A program made the translations under genes and the position numbers. Shown one piece after another: positions 54,986 through 63,317 of a DNA stretch of 64,000 nt (positions are counted from its first letter, which is position 1; the number at the start of each line of letters is the position of its first letter). This DNA is from an uncultured Prevotellaceae bacterium (GTDB lineage: Bacteria; Bacteroidota; Bacteroidia; Bacteroidales; Bacteroidaceae): NCBI GenBank assembly GCA_900319225.1, contig ONNV01000010.1:124001-188000 (forward strand). Reading direction: 5' to 3'. The notes beneath the pieces were generated by a model. The model had not been told where the DNA came from. It did not search any database and worked only from the letters and a program-made list of their open reading frames with translations.

Positions 54986-56287
54986 TTAATGGTTGTGACG
55001 CAAATCATTTACTCTCTTGGCCTTGCCGTCTGACTGCGGGATTACGCCCTTGCCTACCAGCTTAACCTTAGGAGTGAGCAGTATCTCATCCTTGAGGCGG
55101 CGGGTAATCTCCTTGGTCAGGTTCTGCAGCATGCCAAAGTCATCGGTAGCCTGTGCCAGCTCTGCCTCGACGGTCATCTCATCATTGTCACCAACAGTCT
55201 CAATGGTGATGAGGTAATCACTTGCCAGCTCGGGGAACTGCATCAGGATCTTCTCAATCTGGATAGGATAGATGTTTACACCCTTAACGATCATCATGTC
55301 ATCCGAGCGGCCCTGGAAACGTGCCAGACGTACATGTGTACGGCCGCAGGGGCAGTCACCCGGGAGGATGCGTGTAAGGTCACGGGTACGGTAGCGGAAC
55401 AGCGGCATGGCCTCACGGTTCAGTGTGGTAAGAACCAGCTCACCCAGTTCACCCTCCGGAACGGGCTCCAGAGTCTCGGGATCAAGGATCTCAACTATGT
55501 AATTGTCTTCCCAGATATGCATTCCGTTCTGCTCCTGGCACTCGATTGCTACGCCGGGGCCGCACATCTCACTCATACCGAAGTTGTTGTATGCCTTGGC
55601 ACCCCAGATCTCCTCAATACGCTTGCGCTGTGCCTCTGAGTGGGGCTCTGCGCCGATGATGAGGGTCTTTACGGTAGTGTCACGCGGGTCTATGCCCTCC
55701 TCCTGGAATGCAGCGGCCAGACGGGTTGCATATGAAGGTATGCAGTGAAGTGCTGTGGTACCGAAGTCAGTGATGAACTTTACGTGACGCTTGCTGTTAC
55801 CGGCACCTGCAGGAACTGTCATGGCTCCCAGACGCTCGGCAGCATACTGAATGCCCAGACCGCCGGTGAACATACCGTAACCGGATGTATTCTGGATAAT
55901 ATCCGTGTTACGCAGTCCTATACAGTACATGGAACGGGCCATGGCATCGGCCCACTGGTCAAGGTCTCTCTGGGTGTGCAGGATAACGGTGGGGTTACCT
56001 GTAGTTCCGCTTGATGAGTGCAGACGTACTACCTTCTCCAGAGGTACGGACTTGATGCCGAAGGGATAAGTGGCACGCAGGTCATTCTTGGTTGTAAACG
56101 GAAAGCGCTTTATGTCCTGGACGGACTTGATGCTATCGGGTGTAATGCCCAGTTCCTTGAATTTGGGAGCGTAGAATTCGCTGCCCATTGCAATCTCCAC
56201 GGTTTTCTTGAGACGCTCCACCTGAAGCTGTTCAAGCTGCTTGCGGGGCATTGTCTCAATCTCCTCGTTCCAGTATTTACTGTTCAT
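54986..56287 (-). CDS. paaK: Phenylacetate-CoA ligase family protein
   Basis: A 433-residue AMP-forming ligase converting an aryl acetate, ATP and CoA to arylacetyl-CoA. The nucleotide motif is RLHSSSGTTGNPTVILHTQR. Also present are HCIPSYATRLAAAFQEEGID, NNFGMSEMCGPGVAIECQEQ and the hinge region FRYRTRDLTRILPGDCPCGR, then IVKGVNIYPIQIEKILMQFP. No aerobic phenylacetate degradation genes are nearby, so it serves the IOR module. In that setting it can supply arylacetyl-CoA for reductive carboxylation or run in reverse to yield ATP. It is first in the module and has a good promoter. Confidence 0.92.
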   Translation of the reverse strand: MNSKYWNEEIETMPRKQLEQLQVERLKKTVEIAMGSEFYAPKFKELGITPDSIKSVQDIKRFPFTTKNDLRATYPFGIKSVPLEKVVRLHSSSGTTGNPTVILHTQRDLDQWADAMARSMYCIGLRNTDIIQNTSGYGMFTGGLGIQYAAERLGAMTVPAGAGNSKRHVKFITDFGTTALHCIPSYATRLAAAFQEEGIDPRDTTVKTLIIGAEPHSEAQRKRIEEIWGAKAYNNFGMSEMCGPGVAIECQEQNGMHIWEDNYIVEILDPETLEPVPEGELGELVLTTLNREAMPLFRYRTRDLTRILPGDCPCGRTHVRLARFQGRSDDMMIVKGVNIYPIQIEKILMQFPELASDYLITIETVGDNDEMTVEAELAQATDDFGMLQNLTKEITRRLKDEILLTPKVKLVGKGVIPQSDGKAKRVNDLRHNH

Positions 56288-56314
56288 TTTATGCGTTGTT
56301 TTTTAATCAGTTGG

Positions 56315-56345
56315 CAAATTTACATTATTTTGGCGAGTTCTTCAA
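56315..56345 (-). promoter_or_regulatory. Promoter of the paaK-led module
   Basis: The minus strand has TTG (56345-56343), 20 nt, TAAATTTG (56322-56315), about 28 nt before the paaK ATG. The -33 element lies in the end of the upstream lipoprotein gene. Confidence 0.65.
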
Positions 56346-57042
56346 GCAGATAATCCTGACCTTTGTCGCTAATACCTACATAATAGCTCAGAGGTTCGTC
56401 ACTTTGAACTCCTCTGGAGACAAAAATGCGGCCATCGGACTCATCATACTGTTTATCCTGCATATCGGGCATGATGATTATGGCAGTCACGCCGTTTGAG
56501 TACTCCACCAGGTAGCCTTTCTCCAGTTCCTTCACCGTGCCAGCCTTGGCGGCTGATATTTCCGCTGCTACGTTAAGCAGGTCAAAAGCGCCGGTGTAGT
56601 AATCTATGACATTCATTATGGGGCTATCCTTATACAGGGTAATCTGTTTGTCAAGCGTAATGGGCTCGTCATAAATTGGCCATGCGTCATGATGCAGACG
56701 TATTATCATCATCTCATCGGTCTTAAGCATGGTTTCGGCCAGGCTGTATCCGTTATCCGGAGTGTACATTCCCGATGTTCCCATAGGGAATGATGCTCCA
56801 TATCCCAATGTATGGGAATCAGACGGTAGCTGGATCTCTCGGCCACTACTGAGCCTGAGGTATGCCTTGAATCCGGTATAGTCATGCCTTTTGCCTTCTG
56901 AGTCCATATCTGTCTGGAATCTTATGGTGCCGTTGGTCCATGAGATTTTGTTCTTGCGGACACTGAGTTCCAGCCCGGCAGGGGTGTTGTTGCAGCCGGC
57001 AAGCGTAAATAGAGCCAATAAAAGAATCAGTATCTTTCTCAT
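56320..57042 (-). CDS. Lipoprotein of unknown function (possibly DUF4861-related)
   Basis: A 240-residue lipoprotein with lipobox LFTLAGC (MRKILILLLALFTLAGC). The mature part looks like a beta-sandwich: LELSVRKNKISWTNGTIRFQ, FKAYLRLSSGREIQLPSDSH, MMIIRLHHDAWPIYDEPITL, VEYSNGVTAIIIMPDMQDKQ. Parts recall the DUF4861 family found near carbohydrate-degrading enzymes, but I am not sure of that match. It overlaps sufE by 4 nt and ends the purE-to-lipoprotein run. Confidence 0.6.
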   Translation of the reverse strand: MRKILILLLALFTLAGCNNTPAGLELSVRKNKISWTNGTIRFQTDMDSEGKRHDYTGFKAYLRLSSGREIQLPSDSHTLGYGASFPMGTSGMYTPDNGYSLAETMLKTDEMMIIRLHHDAWPIYDEPITLDKQITLYKDSPIMNVIDYYTGAFDLLNVAAEISAAKAGTVKELEKGYLVEYSNGVTAIIIMPDMQDKQYDESDGRIFVSRGVQSDEPLSYYVGISDKGQDYLLEELAKIM

Positions 57043-57455
57043 TTCTGTGAGTATGCTAATGCGTATGTCTTGATCTGTTTGAGCATGGACAGAAGGCCGT
57101 TGCTGCGGGTGGGTGACAGGTGCTGGGTGAGTCCTATGGCATCTATGAAATGCACGTCACTTTCCAGTATCTCCTGCGGAGTATGGTCTGACAGTACCCT
57201 GATGAGCAGGGCAATCAGGCCTTTTGTTATGATGGCGTCGCTGTCTGCCTCAAAATGAACCAGTCCGTCAACCATCTGTGCATGGAGCCACACACGGCTC
57301 TGGCAGCCCTCAATGAGGTTGTCCTCAGTTTTGTAGGCGGGGTCTAAAGCCGGCTGTTCATTACCCAGGTCTATGATCATCTGATATTTGTCCATCCAGT
57401 CGTCAAATGCGCTGAACTCATCTATCACCTCTTCCTGAATCTGTTCTATGGTCAT
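57039..57455 (-). CDS. sufE: SufE-family sulfur acceptor
   Basis: A 138-residue protein that takes persulfide sulfur from the cysteine desulfurase SufS for Fe-S cluster assembly. The acceptor Cys is in NLIEGCQSRVWLHAQM and the N-terminal helix region is FDDWMDKYQMIIDLGNEQP. The rest of the suf operon is not in the window. It overlaps the M28 gene by 4 nt upstream and the lipoprotein gene by 4 nt downstream. IspG, encoded close by in the same run, is an Fe-S enzyme that needs such assembly. Confidence 0.92.
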   Translation of the reverse strand: MTIEQIQEEVIDEFSAFDDWMDKYQMIIDLGNEQPALDPAYKTEDNLIEGCQSRVWLHAQMVDGLVHFEADSDAIITKGLIALLIRVLSDHTPQEILESDVHFIDAIGLTQHLSPTRSNGLLSMLKQIKTYALAYSQK

Positions 57456-58477
57456 TGTTTTTCATTATATATGACGCTGATGAGTGTCTTTCCGACAGCC
57501 TCAAGAACGTTTTTGTCAATGTTATCTATATTATCCGATGTGGTGTGCCATGTAGGTCCGAATGAACTTGCATCGCACTCCGGGATATGCGGCACGATGT
57601 CTATGGCGGGGATACGTGCTATGGTGTTGATGAAATAGTGGTCATCAGTTACGTAGTAGCCGTCAGCCTGACGGAACAGTGATGAGTATCCCAGTTTTGC
57701 GGCTGCGTTCCAAACCTTGTCCACATACTGTTTGCCATACATCACGGAGTATTTTTCGCGGTAGAAAGTGGCTCCCTTGCCGCCCACCATATCCAGCAGG
57801 ATGGCATAACGGGCCTTGTATCCCTTGATATGGGGGTTACGGGCCCACTCCTGTGTTCCCAGTCCCCACCATGTCTCCAGGTGCTGTCCCTTATAGTCAT
57901 CTCCCGGTCCCCAGTCCTCGGCATCCAGGAATATGCAGTCAACACCTATCTGCGGTGCCTGTTTCTGCATCTGGCGTGCTATCTCCAGTATCACGGCCAC
58001 ACCGCTGGCACCGTCATTGGCGGCATCCACCGGAGTCTTGTGCTTGGAGGGGTCGGGGTCATTATCGGCCCATGGACGGCTGTCCCAATGTGAGCATAGA
58101 ATCACGCGGGTGGGGCACTCCGGGTTGAAACTGCCTATGATGTTAAGGCATTTCAGGGTGTTGCCGTCAAATGTCCTGGCATCAAAGTTCTGCAAGTGAA
58201 CCTTGTCTGCTCCAAAACTGGCCAGTTTGGCTGCAAGCCATATTCCGCAGTCGTCATGAGCCTTTGTGTTGGGTACACGCGGACCGAAATCCGTCTGTTT
58301 CCTTATGTAGTTGTAGGCACTGTCGGCGCAGAAAACGGGCAGTGGGCTGGCTTGAGCCACGGTTGCAGGTGCATCCTTGACAGGTGCTGCGGCCACTGTG
58401 CTCACATTTGCAGCCTTGCGTCCTGAGCATGACAGGGCCAGTATGGCAAGCAGAACGGGATATGTAAGGAGTCTCAT
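57452..58477 (-). CDS. M28-family lipoprotein, probable glutaminyl cyclase
   Basis: A 341-residue protein with a lipobox-like LAILALSC. The M28 alpha/beta fold shows SHWDSRPWADNDPD, the metal Asp in VDAANDGASGVAVILEIARQ, the metal/catalytic Glu in CIFLDAEDWGPGDDY and the last ligand His in FGPTWHTTSDNIDNIDKNVL. The wide Trp-rich layout (DAEDWG, QHLETWWGLGTQEWA) is that of bacterial animal-type glutaminyl-peptide cyclotransferases known from Porphyromonas, Tannerella and Prevotella. These convert N-terminal Gln of exported proteins to pyroglutamate. An aminopeptidase is the alternative. It overlaps cysS by 1 nt and sufE by 4 nt. Confidence 0.78.
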   Translation of the reverse strand: MRLLTYPVLLAILALSCSGRKAANVSTVAAAPVKDAPATVAQASPLPVFCADSAYNYIRKQTDFGPRVPNTKAHDDCGIWLAAKLASFGADKVHLQNFDARTFDGNTLKCLNIIGSFNPECPTRVILCSHWDSRPWADNDPDPSKHKTPVDAANDGASGVAVILEIARQMQKQAPQIGVDCIFLDAEDWGPGDDYKGQHLETWWGLGTQEWARNPHIKGYKARYAILLDMVGGKGATFYREKYSVMYGKQYVDKVWNAAAKLGYSSLFRQADGYYVTDDHYFINTIARIPAIDIVPHIPECDASSFGPTWHTTSDNIDNIDKNVLEAVGKTLISVIYNEKQ

Positions 58478-59952
58478 CAGCGGTTCAGTTTCCAGGTTGC
58501 ACCGTCCTTGGTATCCTTGATCTCAAATCCAAGTGCGGTGAGCTCATTACGTATCTTGTCACTGGTAGCCCAGTCCTTGTTTGCCTTTGCAATGGCACGC
58601 TGTTCCAGAAGCATGTCCACAACCTTGCCGAATGCCTCCTCGCGGCCGCTGCCACCACCCTCTTCGGCCTTGATTCCAAGAATGTCAAAGAGGAATGTGT
58701 CAAACAGAGACTTAAGCTCTGCAACATCAGCTGCGCTGAGTTTGGCCTTACCGTCTACAGCCTGGTTGATAACCTTGGCGGCATCAAACAGATGGCTTAT
58801 CACGATAGGTGTGTTAAGGTCATCGTCCATGGCCTCGTAGCACTTGGTCTTGAACTCACTTACGCTTACGCTGCTGTCGGTGGCGGGCTGTATGCGGCCT
58901 ATTGCGTTGTATGCCTCCATGAGTCGGCCCATGGCCTTCTCGGCAGCCTGCAGGGCCTCATTGCTGAAGTCTACGGTACCGCGGTAGTGGGCCATCAGTA
59001 TGAAGAACCTTATGGTCATGGGGCTGTAAGGCTGGGTGAGCAGCTTGTGACTGCCGGTAAAGAACTCATTCAGGGTGATGAAATTACCCAGGGACTTACC
59101 CATCTTCTGTCCGCCTATGGTAATCATGTTGTTGTGCATCCAGTAGTGGACTATGTCATGACCCTGGCTGGCAACGGCCTGTGCAATCTCACACTCGTGG
59201 TGCGGGAATATCAGGTCCATGCCGCCTCCGTGTATGTCAAAACGCTCTCCCAGATACTTGCGGCCCATGGCGGTGCACTCGCAGTGCCAGCCGGGGAATC
59301 CGTCGCTCCAGGGTGAAGGCCAGCGCATGATATGCTCGGGCTGGGCTTTCTTCCACAGCGCAAAGTCAGCCGGGTTGTGTTTCTCTTCCTGACCGTCAAG
59401 CTCACGGGTGGTATTGAGCACATCATCCAGGTTACGGCCTGAGAGTATGCCGTAGTGATGGTCCTTATTATATTTGTTAACGTCAAAGTAGATGCTGCCC
59501 TGGCTCTCATATGCGTAGCCGTTGTCCAGAATCTGCTTTACAAGCTCAATCTGCTCAATGATATGGCCCGATGCGTGCGGCTCGATGCTGGGCGGCAGCA
59601 CGTTAAGGGCATCCATTGCCTTGTGATAACGCAGGGTGTAGTACTGGACTACCTCCATGGGCTCCAGCTGCTCCAGACGGGCTTTCTTGGCAATTTTGTC
59701 CTCACCCTCATCGGCATCATGCTCCAGGTGGCCTACATCGGTGATGTTACGCACGTAACGAACCTTGTAGCCCAGGTGCTGCAGGTAGCGGAACAGTATG
59801 TCAAATGTGATGGCGGGGCGTGCGTGACCCAGATGCGGATCACCATATACGGTAGGACCGCACACGTACATGCCTACGTGCGGCGGGTTCAATGCTTCAA
59901 ACAACTCTTTCTTGCGTGTCAGGGTGTTGTAGATGGTCAGTTTGTTTTCCAT
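58477..59952 (-). CDS. cysS: Cysteinyl-tRNA synthetase
   Basis: A 491-residue class I synthetase. The HIGH-type region is [20 protein letters not shown] with the first zinc Cys. The remaining zinc ligands are in [20 protein letters not shown] and the [17 protein letters not shown] segment. The KMSKS motif is [12 protein letters not shown]. The start at 59952 gives the standard N terminus; a TTG 24 nt upstream is less likely. Only 1 nt separates its start from the ispG stop, and the M28 gene overlaps its stop. Confidence 0.96.
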   Translation of the reverse strand: MENKLTIYNTLTRKKELFEALNPPHVGMYVCGPTVYGDPHLGHARPAITFDILFRYLQHLGYKVRYVRNITDVGHLEHDADEGEDKIAKKARLEQLEPMEVVQYYTLRYHKAMDALNVLPPSIEPHASGHIIEQIELVKQILDNGYAYESQGSIYFDVNKYNKDHHYGILSGRNLDDVLNTTRELDGQEEKHNPADFALWKKAQPEHIMRWPSPWSDGFPGWHCECTAMGRKYLGERFDIHGGGMDLIFPHHECEIAQAVASQGHDIVHYWMHNNMITIGGQKMGKSLGNFITLNEFFTGSHKLLTQPYSPMTIRFFILMAHYRGTVDFSNEALQAAEKAMGRLMEAYNAIGRIQPATDSSVSVSEFKTKCYEAMDDDLNTPIVISHLFDAAKVINQAVDGKAKLSAADVAELKSLFDTFLFDILGIKAEEGGGSGREEAFGKVVDMLLEQRAIAKANKDWATSDKIRNELTALGFEIKDTKDGATWKLNR

Positions 59953-59953
59953 A

Positions 59954-61330
59954 TTACTTGTGTAAAGTTTCTTCAATTAACTTGAGGAGTCTGTCCACTG
60001 CATTCTCCTCGGGGATATTTTTCTCTATGCACTCCTTGCCTTTGTAAAGGCTTATACGGCCGCGGCCTGCGCCTACATAACCGAAATCGGCATCGGCCAT
60101 CTCACCCGGTCCGTTCACGATACAGCCCATGATGGCTATCTTGACTCCCTTAAGGTGGCCAGTGGCGGCTTTTATGCGTGCAATCGTTTCTTCAAGATTG
60201 TAAAGTGTACGTCCGCAGCCCGGACAGGATATGTACTCCGGTTTGGTAAAGCGGATACGTGCTCCCTGCAGTATGGCATCCTCAGTTGAACGGATCAGGT
60301 CTGCAGATATATTGGGGTTGCTCAGTTTCAGGTCTTTTGCCTTGCCGTCTATAAGCAGTGCACCCGCATCCATGGCAGCGTGCAGCTGGAAATCCTCAAG
60401 ACTCTTGTCATCATATGCCAGTTGCAGCACTCCATCCACAATCGTGGCCGATGCACGAACCTGCGCGCTGGCAGCTGCATAATCAACCAGCTTGCGTGCC
60501 ACGGGAATCTCGCGCTCGGGAGCCTCGGACAGCGATACGCGTATGGTATCACCTATGCCCTCGGCCAGCAGTGCACCAATGCCTATGGCGCTCTTTATGC
60601 GTCCGTCCTCACCCTCACCGGCCTCAGTCACTCCCAGATGTATGGGGAATGCCATACCTTCACGCTCCATCTCCTTTACCAGCAGGCGTACGGTCTCAAT
60701 CATGACAACCGTGTTGCTGGCCTTGATGGATATGACCACGTTCATGTAATCCTGCTCCACGCATATGCGCAGGAACTCCATGCAGCTCTCCACCATACCG
60801 GCGGGGGTGTTGCCGTAACGGCTCATGATGCGGTCCGACAGGGATCCGTGGTTTACGCCTATGCGTATGGCGGTACCATGCTCACGGCAGATATTAAGGA
60901 ACGGTATGAAACGGTCACGTATACGCTGAATCTCCTGTGCATATTCCGTATCTGTATACTCCAGATGCTTGAACGTGCGTGCGGGATCCACATAGTTGCC
61001 GGGGTTGATACGCACCTTCTCCACAATACGTGCCGCCACATCGGCCACAGCGGGGTTGAAGTGTACGTCGGCCACAAGCGGGGTGTCGTAACCGCGTGCC
61101 CTCAGGCCATCGCGGATAAGGCGCATGTTCTCGGCCTCACGGGTGCCCTGTGTGGTCATGCGAACCAGCTCTCCGCCGGCATCAATGATACGGATAGCCT
61201 GCTCTATGCAACCTGCGGTATCCATGGTGGATGCCGTGGTCATAGACTGCAGACGTATGGGGTTGTCGCCGCCTATCGCGGTGTTGCCCACGTGTACCGG
61301 TACCGTTTTCCTGCGGGTGTAAACGCTCAT
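59954..61330 (-). CDS. ispG: 4-hydroxy-3-methylbut-2-enyl diphosphate synthase, intermediate length
   Basis: A 458-residue [4Fe-4S] enzyme of the MEP isoprenoid pathway that reduces MEcPP to HMBPP. The TIM barrel has [59 protein letters not shown] and [20 protein letters not shown]. The cluster domain has [20 protein letters not shown] and [21 protein letters not shown]. coli-type enzymes (about 370) join these domains directly, while plant-type and usual Bacteroidales enzymes (above 600) carry a large A* domain between them. Here only about 75 residues ([20 protein letters not shown] onward) remain. The frame is open and the catalytic parts are intact. It overlaps purE by 1 nt. Confidence 0.94.
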   Translation of the reverse strand: MSVYTRRKTVPVHVGNTAIGGDNPIRLQSMTTASTMDTAGCIEQAIRIIDAGGELVRMTTQGTREAENMRLIRDGLRARGYDTPLVADVHFNPAVADVAARIVEKVRINPGNYVDPARTFKHLEYTDTEYAQEIQRIRDRFIPFLNICREHGTAIRIGVNHGSLSDRIMSRYGNTPAGMVESCMEFLRICVEQDYMNVVISIKASNTVVMIETVRLLVKEMEREGMAFPIHLGVTEAGEGEDGRIKSAIGIGALLAEGIGDTIRVSLSEAPEREIPVARKLVDYAAASAQVRASATIVDGVLQLAYDDKSLEDFQLHAAMDAGALLIDGKAKDLKLSNPNISADLIRSTEDAILQGARIRFTKPEYISCPGCGRTLYNLEETIARIKAATGHLKGVKIAIMGCIVNGPGEMADADFGYVGAGRGRISLYKGKECIEKNIPEENAVDRLLKLIEETLHK

Positions 61331-61836
61331 CAGTTGGTCTTGAAGTTATATTTTACCTGGCTCAGTTCAGCATTGGCTTTCTCAATCTTCTCCTTGAGAC
61401 CCTCCTTATGGGCGGCCAGACGGGCGGCCAGGTCGCTGTCTGCAACAGCCAGTATCTGAGCGGCCAGGATGGCGGCGTTCTGGGCTCCGTTCACACCAAC
61501 GGTTGCCACGGGGATTCCGGGGGGCATCTGTATGATTGAGAGCATGGCGTCCAGACCGTCAAGCATACCCTTGATAGGCACACCGATTACGGGAACGCAG
61601 GTGTTTGCGGCAATCACGCCGGGCAGGGCGGCTGCCATGCCGGCTGCTGCGATGATAACCTTGATGCCACGTGCCTGTGCACCCTTGGCAAACTCCTCAA
61701 CTGCCGCAGGTGTGCGGTGTGCGGATAATGCGTTCATCTCAAACGGAACCTGGATGCTGTCCAGAAAGGCAGCGGCCTTTTCCATAACGGGCAGATCAGA
61801 TGTACTGCCCATGATAATGCTTACTACTGGTTTCAT
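61330..61836 (-). CDS. purE: N5-carboxyaminoimidazole ribonucleotide mutase
   Basis: A 168-residue class I PurE that moves the carboxyl group of N5-CAIR to give CAIR in purine synthesis. Conserved parts are VVSIIMGSTSDLPVMEKAAA, NALSAHRTPAAVEEFAKGA (active-site His), IIAAAGMAAALPGVIAANT and GVPIKGMLDGLDAMLSIIQM. No purK is adjacent. It shares one base with the ispG start and lies 10 nt below the rpoN stop, so it belongs to the same transcription run. Confidence 0.96.
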   Translation of the reverse strand: MKPVVSIIMGSTSDLPVMEKAAAFLDSIQVPFEMNALSAHRTPAAVEEFAKGAQARGIKVIIAAAGMAAALPGVIAANTCVPVIGVPIKGMLDGLDAMLSIIQMPPGIPVATVGVNGAQNAAILAAQILAVADSDLAARLAAHKEGLKEKIEKANAELSQVKYNFKTN

Positions 61837-61846
61837 ATATGTCTTG

Positions 61847-63304
61847 TTAACTTTTACGCATTCTTGCTACAGGAATTCCAATCTGCTCCCTGTATTTTGC
61901 CACTGTGCGTCGAGCCACCTTGTAACCGCGCTCGGCGAGCATATCGGACAACTGCTCATCGGTGAGCGGGTTGTCATGGTCCTCGGCATCAGTAGCCTCA
62001 CGCAGCAGGCGGTGTATCTCCTTGACCGATACCTCCTCACCCCCCTGGGTCTTTACGCCGTCGGTAAAGAAGGCCTTGAGCGGGAATGTGCCGAATCCGG
62101 TCTGCACATACTTTCCGCTGGTTACGCGTGATATGGTTGATATGTCATATCCGGTACGCTCGGCCACATCTTTTAGGATCATGGGCTTGAGCAGAGTCTC
62201 GTCACCCTCCAGAAAGAACGGCCGCTGCAGGTCTATGATAGCCTGCATGGTACGTGTCATGGTCTGCTCGCGTTGCTTGAGCGCCTGGATGAACCCGCGT
62301 GCCTTGTCCAGCTTGCTCTTTATGTAGATGGCCGCGTCACGCTGGCTGCTGTTGCCGCCCTTTATCTGGTTCTCAAGCATGTCAGAGTATTCGCGGCTTA
62401 TATGCAGCTGCGGAATGTTGCTGTTGTTAAGCGTAAAGTGGATCTCATCATCATAAGTGTCCAGCAGGAAATCCGGAACGATATGCTGGCGGCTGTGACC
62501 TACCGTCTCACCCAGTGAACTGCCCGGACGCGGGTTGAGCTTTATGAGCTCGGCAATAACCGCGTCAGTATCTTCACGGCTCAGCTCCAGACGGGCTGCT
62601 ATCTTGTCCCAGCGCTTGTGGGTGAACTCATCAAACATGGTTGATATCACACGTTCCTGGTACTCCTTGCATTTGGAGTCCGGTTTGCGGCGTATCTGTA
62701 TGAGCAGGCACTCCTGCAGGTTGCGGGCGCCTATTCCGGCCGGGTCAAACTCCTGTATGACCTTGAGCACCTGCTCAATCTCATCGACCGATGCATCGGT
62801 ATCGTGATAGAATGCCAGGTCATCTGATATGGCCTGCAAATCCTTGTCCAGTATGCCGTCATTGTCTATCGAGCCAATGATATAGAGTGCAATCTTCATC
62901 TGGCGAGGGGTAAGGTCCTGCTCGCGCAGCTGCTCATAGAGTATGTCATAGAATGAGCGGGTATCGGCCAGAGGGATATCTGCTACCGGATTGCCGGAGC
63001 CTCCCTGTCCGCGGTCATACCAGTCATCATCGTCATCGTCCCAGTCATCACGGTTGCTGTCATCATATGACTCATTCTCATACTGGTCAGCATCATCACC
63101 AGCTCCATCATCCGTATCCTGCTCAGGTGACTCCTGCGGTCCTGACTCAAGGGTGGGGTTATCTCCCAGCTCGGTACGTACATGCTCCTCCAGTTCCAGG
63201 GTGTTGAGTTCAAGCAGACGCGCCTCAAGCACCTGCTGGGGCGAGAGCGTCTGGACCTGAGTCTGGGACTGGACCTGAGTCTGTATGTTACTTAAACCGG
63301 GCAT
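61847..63304 (-). CDS. rpoN: RNA polymerase sigma-54 factor
   Basis: A 485-residue sigma-54. Region I is Gln/Leu-rich (NIQTQVQSQTQVQTLSPQQV, LEARLLELNTLELEEHVRTE). It is followed by an unusually acidic linker at about 55-110 with a run of seven Asp near DDWDDDDDDWYDRG. The core-binding region (SFYDILYEQLREQDLTPRQM), the HTH (LKDVAERTGYDISTISRVTS) and the RpoN box (ARRTVAKYREQIGIP) follow. It needs an AAA+ activator to open promoters; none is encoded here. It lies 13 nt after the nucleoside kinase gene. Confidence 0.95.
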   Translation of the reverse strand: MPGLSNIQTQVQSQTQVQTLSPQQVLEARLLELNTLELEEHVRTELGDNPTLESGPQESPEQDTDDGAGDDADQYENESYDDSNRDDWDDDDDDWYDRGQGGSGNPVADIPLADTRSFYDILYEQLREQDLTPRQMKIALYIIGSIDNDGILDKDLQAISDDLAFYHDTDASVDEIEQVLKVIQEFDPAGIGARNLQECLLIQIRRKPDSKCKEYQERVISTMFDEFTHKRWDKIAARLELSREDTDAVIAELIKLNPRPGSSLGETVGHSRQHIVPDFLLDTYDDEIHFTLNNSNIPQLHISREYSDMLENQIKGGNSSQRDAAIYIKSKLDKARGFIQALKQREQTMTRTMQAIIDLQRPFFLEGDETLLKPMILKDVAERTGYDISTISRVTSGKYVQTGFGTFPLKAFFTDGVKTQGGEEVSVKEIHRLLREATDAEDHDNPLTDEQLSDMLAERGYKVARRTVAKYREQIGIPVARMRKS

Positions 63305-63317
63305 GTGATGTCATGAA

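Noticed and set aside
60380-61459. A 359-codon open frame antisense to ispG
   Set aside because: It mirrors ispG coding sequence; its His/Gly/Tyr-rich composition is typical of an antisense shadow.
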